From positions 1 through 64,000 of the forward strand of contig JALSOA010000130.1 of NCBI GenBank assembly GCA_026986725.1: a DNA stretch of 64,000 nt, given 5' to 3'. Shown piece by piece: positions 59,783-64,000 of the stretch (its first letter is position 1; each line of letters begins with the position of its first letter). The translations under genes and the position numbers were made by a program. The stretch is from Acidobacteriota bacterium. Lineage in GTDB: Bacteria; Acidobacteriota; Holophagae; Thermotomaculales; Thermotomaculaceae. Below the pieces are notes generated by a model. That model did not search any database. It was given only the letters and a program-made list of their open reading frames with translations, and was not told the origin of the DNA.

Positions 59783-61444
59783 ATGAAAAGATTGCCTGTT
59801 GTTCTGTTTTTTCTCCTTCTTGTATCCTGCAACGGTTTTCAAAGTTTAAACAGGGATTATTTCAACGCCCTTGTTTTAAAGGCTGAAAATGAAAGGGATA
59901 AAGACCTTTTAAGGGAAGCGTTAAACATTGCGGGGAATAATGAAGCGTTTTTAAAGAGGATTGCCATTGCTTCAGGGAGGATTCCTGACTTTCAGGTTTT
60001 TAGAAAGGTTGCCGGTAAAAGCAGGGGGGATAAAGAAATTGCAGACTTACTTGCAATAACCTCAATGTTTAACGGTGCAAACTTCAACAAAAGAAATCTT
60101 GTAAAAATTCTCTCTTCCCTGCCCTTTACTGAAAAGGTTGCAGTTGCCCTGCTGAACACAAAAGACAAAATGGCTTTTAACATTGTTCTAAACAGAAACA
60201 AATTGATGAAATATAAACTCTCCCCGGCAATTGCATTTAACCTATGGAGGGCAAAGCCTTTTGTAAATGAAAAAATATTGAAAGAGTATTATGAAAAATC
60301 CCCTTTTGAGACTGTTTACTCCCTGTACAGGCTTAAAGTAAAGGGTATAGCAAAGGCAAAAGACTTAAAAGATGCCGATTTAAACACAAAGTTTTACGCA
60401 ATGTGGATTGTTGACAACCCAGAAAAACTCCTTGATGAAAATATATGGCAATTAAAGGTTGCATATTTAAAGGCAACCGAAGATAAAAATCAGGCAAAAG
60501 AACTTTTGAATGACAAAAACCCTCTGGTAAAAGAGACTGCAATAAGTGTTTTTCTAAAAAAAGGGGGAAACTGGAAAGTGCTTGACCTTAACTCATTTAC
60601 CCCCTCTCAGATTGAAATTGCCCTCCCTTACATAAAAGACGCAAAGGTTGTGAGAAAGATATTTGAAAAAGGCGGTTTTTATGCCTATGTTTCGGCACCT
60701 TACCTTTCAAAACAGGATACTCCCCTTGTTGAATCGTCCAATATTGGCTGGTATAAAAAATTGAAATTCTTTGAAAATATTGAAGGAAAAAGTTTTGCAA
60801 TTGAGAAGGCAATTTCAATCTTTGAAAAAAGCGGAGACAAAAAGGCTTTGTGCTATCTCATAGAAAAGGTGGAAGAAGGTGTTTTGAAAAAGTCAAAGGT
60901 GATAACACTTGTGGGGGATAAACAGGGAAAATACCTTTCAATACTTTCAGATGCAGGCATAGTTAAAGGGAAAAGCAAAAAATTGCCACTTTCTTACTAT
61001 TTAGGGGCAATTAAAAAGGCTGAAAAACTTAAAACCTTTACAATTGAAACAGATAGAGGAAAAGTAAAATGCAAATTCTTTTCAAAAGATGCGCCCTTAA
61101 CCTGTTTAAACTTTTTTAAACTTGCAGACAGAGGATTCTTTGACGGTATATTCTTCCACAGGGTAATACCCGGTTTTGTTGCACAGGCAGGAGACCCCAC
61201 AGGCACAGGTTACGGTGGGCCCAATTACTCAATAAGGTGTGAATACAATGCTTTTTCCTACAATAGTGCGGGAATAATAGGGATGGCTCTTGCAGGCAAA
61301 GACACAGGGGGAAGCCAGTTTTTCATAACCCACATAGCAACCCCCCACTTAAACTACAATTACACAGTCTTTGCAAAGGTAATCGACAACTTTGAAACCT
61401 TATCCAGAATAACAAGATACACAGAGATAAAACACATAAAGTGA
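59783..61444 (+). CDS. Lipoprotein with helical repeats fused to a cyclophilin domain
   Basis: 553 residues. Lipobox LVSC at about 13-16 follows a short hydrophobic signal. Residues about 20-410 are helical with HEAT-like spacing (LNDKNPLVKETAISVFLKKG). The C-terminal domain (about 418-545) is a cyclophilin-type peptidyl-prolyl isomerase with FFHRVIPGFVAQAGDPTGTG, GIIGMALAGKDTGGSQFFIT and HLNYNYTVFAKV; the catalytic Arg (HRVIPG), Phe and Gln (GSQFFI) are present. Acts in the envelope on exported proteins, perhaps with the PpiD-like foldase in the same window. The gene has its own upstream promoter candidate and a terminator in the leader. It converges on the minus-strand gene. Confidence 0.88.
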   Translation: MKRLPVVLFFLLLVSCNGFQSLNRDYFNALVLKAENERDKDLLREALNIAGNNEAFLKRIAIASGRIPDFQVFRKVAGKSRGDKEIADLLAITSMFNGANFNKRNLVKILSSLPFTEKVAVALLNTKDKMAFNIVLNRNKLMKYKLSPAIAFNLWRAKPFVNEKILKEYYEKSPFETVYSLYRLKVKGIAKAKDLKDADLNTKFYAMWIVDNPEKLLDENIWQLKVAYLKATEDKNQAKELLNDKNPLVKETAISVFLKKGGNWKVLDLNSFTPSQIEIALPYIKDAKVVRKIFEKGGFYAYVSAPYLSKQDTPLVESSNIGWYKKLKFFENIEGKSFAIEKAISIFEKSGDKKALCYLIEKVEEGVLKKSKVITLVGDKQGKYLSILSDAGIVKGKSKKLPLSYYLGAIKKAEKLKTFTIETDRGKVKCKFFSKDAPLTCLNFFKLADRGFFDGIFFHRVIPGFVAQAGDPTGTGYGGPNYSIRCEYNAFSYNSAGIIGMALAGKDTGGSQFFITHIATPHLNYNYTVFAKVIDNFETLSRITRYTEIKHIK

Positions 61445-61463
61445 AGATGATTCTCCTTCCTCC

Positions 61464-64000
61464 TCAATACGGGATTGCGGGGGTGAAGAGGTATCTGTCC
61501 TGATTCGAGCCGCATATGTTTAAGCCTGATATGTAGCCAGACGGAGTTTGTGCAATAACCCTTTCAACAGTCTGGCCGTTGAGGTTTTGAAATATGTTTT
61601 CTATTAAATCTGCCATTTTTGTATGCCCTTCAAGGTGTATTGTTGCACTGTCTATCTCCTGCCCGTTTGAGTATGCTTTTAAGGTGATGTCTTTTGCATT
61701 GTTTTCAGGGTTCATTATTGCAATTCCCCACCAGGTTAAAACATTTGACCTGTATGCTGGGAGGTTAAACACAAGCCATGAGCTTAACTTGTCTCCGTCT
61801 ATTAAGAATTCTGCCGTTGCACCTGTTGATTTAAACATATATGCAAGCCTGACAATGAGGTCAGATGTGCAGTTTGTTATTTTCCCGCAGTCAATTTCGG
61901 AATTGTTGTAATCGTTTATAAGTACAGGCAGGCTTGAATGTGCCCCAACGGTTTTATTTTCATTTATTGCAACGTTTCCGTTTGAGTAAAGGGTGAGATT
62001 CACGGTTATGTCTGAATCTGTGGGGTTGTCTAAAATAAGGTAGGTGTCCCAGTAACCCTTAACATCAATGTGAGGGATATACCTTGTGTCTGTTCTGCTT
62101 TTTGAATATGTTGCAGGTGTGAAAAGGAGTTGAGAGTTCCCTTTCCCGGATATTGTTATTCCTGAAAGATAGGTGTTTGATTGAACTTTGACTGCAGATA
62201 TGTCTCTGAAATCCGTTCCGGTAAATAGGTTTGTGAGCACGGAAGCAAACCTTGTCATAGGGTCAATAAAGATGTACTTTTCCTCTAAATTCCCTCCATT
62301 TGAATTTAAGGCAGTGAGGGTTGTTTCTCCGTTTGCTCCCTCACAGTTTGATACTGCAACCCCCATGCAGGTTAGATGGTCTGACAGGTATTGAGGGGTG
62401 AAGAGAATTGGATTTCTCGTTATGTGGGAGTCAAGGAGAAACTCTGCTATGCCATGCTCATTGGTGTGGTGATAGGACACTTTGAAACTTACTTTTGAGT
62501 TAAACGGCACTATCACCTCTCCGCTTTGCCCCTCCGAAAGGTCAATTGCCATTTGTTTCCCTGCACCAATTGTGATTTCTTCCTGTTCAATGTTAATATT
62601 GTTTTTCAGGATGTAGGTGAAGTTTGTGTCGCTTTCTCCATAGTTGTCTGCAATCAGTTTTGTTTCCCAGCCCCATGTTGTTGCAATATGGGGAATTATG
62701 TATGATTTTCCGAATATTCCAAGGGGTGTTCCCTGCTCCTGAGCAATGTAAAAGTAATTGCCCCTCTGTTCAAACCCTGTTACAAGTCCGTCAACTATGT
62801 ATTCAGGCACAAGGCTTTGTCCCTGCAATGAGAATACTGTTGTCCGGGGAAGGCGTGTAAAATTCAAACTGTATGAGCAAAAGAGTCTGTTTCCTTTGAA
62901 AAATAAGGCTGTCGGTGAGTTTATTTTGAAATTTCCCTCCTCCGTTGTTAATAAAATTTTCTGGATCTCCTCGGGGTTTTCAGGCTGGGTAAGGTCATAT
63001 ACCTTTATTATGCTTGAGTTTAAGCCTTCCCATACCATTAAAAGGTTGTCTTTACCTGTAAGGTAAGTTGCATTGAAGTCGTCTTTTACAATTGACGGGT
63101 TGTTTTTGTCTGATACATCAATTATGTAATTCCCTATGTAAATGTGGTTATTGTAGTAGTGAATTGATACTTCAGGTCTGTCTGGAAGTGAAAGGGTTGA
63201 CATGGTTTGCGGGTTATGTATGTCAGATAAGTCAACAATTGAGAAGTTTCCGTAAAGGGAGTAAGCGTAAAGGTATGGATAATCAAATGCAAAGGTATCT
63301 GTGTTAATCGGCACTTTTGCAACAAGGGAGGGGTTTTCCCTGTCTATTATGTCAATTATGTCAAAGTATGTCCCATCATAGGCTATGAGGTATGGTTTTT
63401 GTGAGTTTCCTTCAGGAATATAGATCAGTTTTATCCCCCTTGTTGAAACAATTGAGTTTGAGACCTTGTCATATTTTAAAAATTGTGGGATATCCTGATT
63501 GTCAATTCTGTATATTGCAATCCCTTTGGTGTAATAGGTTGTGTAAAGGTAATTGTCTATTAGTACAATATCACCACGGTTGTTAAAATCCTCTATACTC
63601 GCGTTTCCAATTATGGTTATGTTTGAAGATGAATCGTCTATATTGAATATTGCCTTGTTGCTAATGTCGTTTGTTGCATAAAGTTTATAAGAACTTCCCT
63701 GAATGTGTTTTATGAAATATGAAACGCAGTAAAAGTAAGTATCTGCCTGATTCCACTCAATTGTGTCGGGTGTTGAAAGCTCAGATTTATTGATAAATAC
63801 AAATGCTGAGCCTGATAGAAGCACTATATTGTTTCCTAAGTTAAAACCCCCTCCGAAGTTTAGATTTTCACCTGTATCGTAAGGCTCTCCAATATTGTTT
63901 TTGTCCCTTATGTCAATTATGTATGTATCTAAATTGTTGTTTGCTATTAAAAATCCGTTATCTGAAACAAATGTGCAATAAAGCTTTGGAAAGTCAAACT
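61464..64000 (-). CDS. LVIVD-type propeller protein with duplicated C-terminal domain (5' end outside window)
   Basis: The frame is open from the TGA at 61464 to the window edge, so the start lies beyond 64000. The visible part is at least 844 residues. The N-terminal region shows LVIVD-like blades (YIIDIRDKNNIGEP, IDIIDRENPSLV, VDLSDIHNPQTM, IDVSDKNNPSIV, YDLTQPENPEEI), a propeller type found on extracellular proteins. From about position 470 two tandem 190-residue domains follow, both starting YIPHI and ending LLFTPA or YLFTPA, with near-identical order of motifs (AEFLLD / AEFLID, TYLSGITISG / GYISGLNICG). Probably secreted or surface-exposed. No enzyme motif seen. Confidence 0.8.
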   Translation of the reverse strand, partial: FDFPKLYCTFVSDNGFLIANNNLDTYIIDIRDKNNIGEPYDTGENLNFGGGFNLGNNIVLLSGSAFVFINKSELSTPDTIEWNQADTYFYCVSYFIKHIQGSSYKLYATNDISNKAIFNIDDSSSNITIIGNASIEDFNNRGDIVLIDNYLYTTYYTKGIAIYRIDNQDIPQFLKYDKVSNSIVSTRGIKLIYIPEGNSQKPYLIAYDGTYFDIIDIIDRENPSLVAKVPINTDTFAFDYPYLYAYSLYGNFSIVDLSDIHNPQTMSTLSLPDRPEVSIHYYNNHIYIGNYIIDVSDKNNPSIVKDDFNATYLTGKDNLLMVWEGLNSSIIKVYDLTQPENPEEIQKILLTTEEGNFKINSPTALFFKGNRLFCSYSLNFTRLPRTTVFSLQGQSLVPEYIVDGLVTGFEQRGNYFYIAQEQGTPLGIFGKSYIIPHIATTWGWETKLIADNYGESDTNFTYILKNNINIEQEEITIGAGKQMAIDLSEGQSGEVIVPFNSKVSFKVSYHHTNEHGIAEFLLDSHITRNPILFTPQYLSDHLTCMGVAVSNCEGANGETTLTALNSNGGNLEEKYIFIDPMTRFASVLTNLFTGTDFRDISAVKVQSNTYLSGITISGKGNSQLLFTPATYSKSRTDTRYIPHIDVKGYWDTYLILDNPTDSDITVNLTLYSNGNVAINENKTVGAHSSLPVLINDYNNSEIDCGKITNCTSDLIVRLAYMFKSTGATAEFLIDGDKLSSWLVFNLPAYRSNVLTWWGIAIMNPENNAKDITLKAYSNGQEIDSATIHLEGHTKMADLIENIFQNLNGQTVERVIAQTPSGYISGLNICGSNQDRYLFTPAIPY

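Overview
The window is a dense bacterial chromosome segment with about 55 protein genes, one tRNA and almost no non-coding DNA. Secretin and type II secretion genes, lipoproteins, a TonB-dependent receptor, GlmU and periplasmic foldases point to a diderm (Gram-negative-type) bacterium. Indolepyruvate:ferredoxin oxidoreductase suggests anaerobic amino-acid metabolism. Arginine is written mostly as AGA/AGG and genes are Lys/Glu-rich, which fits a moderately AT-rich and possibly thermophilic lineage. The PEGA/PATAN/TPR-rich gene set recalls Acidobacteriota or deltaproteobacterial relatives. The taxon is a guess from gene content; no marker search was possible.

Layout. 1-2605 (+): the 3' part of a GH57 glycosidase gene, a hypothetical gene and a ComF phosphoribosyltransferase whose promoter implies a leaderless mRNA. 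2606-6557 (-): small TPR protein, GlmU, DUF4388/PATAN protein and a coiled-coil protein with a TonB-like C-terminus. 6693-9692 (+): a large PAS/PAS/PAS hybrid histidine kinase. 9689-14245: a repeat protein behind a promoter-terminator leader (-), a MATE-like multipass protein (+) and a propeller-like lipoprotein (-). 14338-20302 (+): TPR protein-recR, the glycolytic operon gap-pgk-tpiA-secG, tRNA-Leu(GAG) and a molybdenum-carrier-like protein. 20386-33773 (+): a complete type II secretion operon, gspE-F-G-H-I-J-K-L-M-(C-like)-D, then a 920-residue TPR protein and an OsmC protein. 33833-39212 (+): a membrane Ser/Thr kinase with PEGA repeats, a TPR/propeller protein and a TPR/PEGA/PDZ protein, with overlapping or abutting ends. 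39225-45284 (+): a DUF2064-like protein, ThiL, a DUF2062 protein, YjbQ, release factor 2 with a programmed +1 frameshift, a histidine kinase and a TonB-dependent receptor. 45281-50368 (-): a visibly AT-rich ATPase + TOPRIM pair (RloA/RloB, AbiL/PARIS-like defence), an EamA transporter and iorB-iorA. 50536-61444 (+): HtpG, a FecR-like protein, a PpiD-like foldase, FeoA, a lipoprotein, a tripeptidyl-peptidase II-like subtilase and a lipoprotein-cyclophilin fusion. 61464-64000 (-): an LVIVD-type propeller protein whose 5' end lies outside the window.

Main points of interest. Three genes have an intrinsic terminator pressed directly against their ribosome binding site. At two of them a good sigma70-type promoter lies upstream of the hairpin, so the leader must be read through or antiterminated. 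The PEGA kinase cluster looks like a dedicated envelope signalling module. The RloAB pair is the only likely defence element. The T2SS has an atypical GspC-position protein with a highly basic tail. RF2 autoregulation is conserved to the base around the slip site. I saw no CRISPR array, insertion sequence, rRNA or integrase. Every intergenic stretch is shorter than 300 bases.
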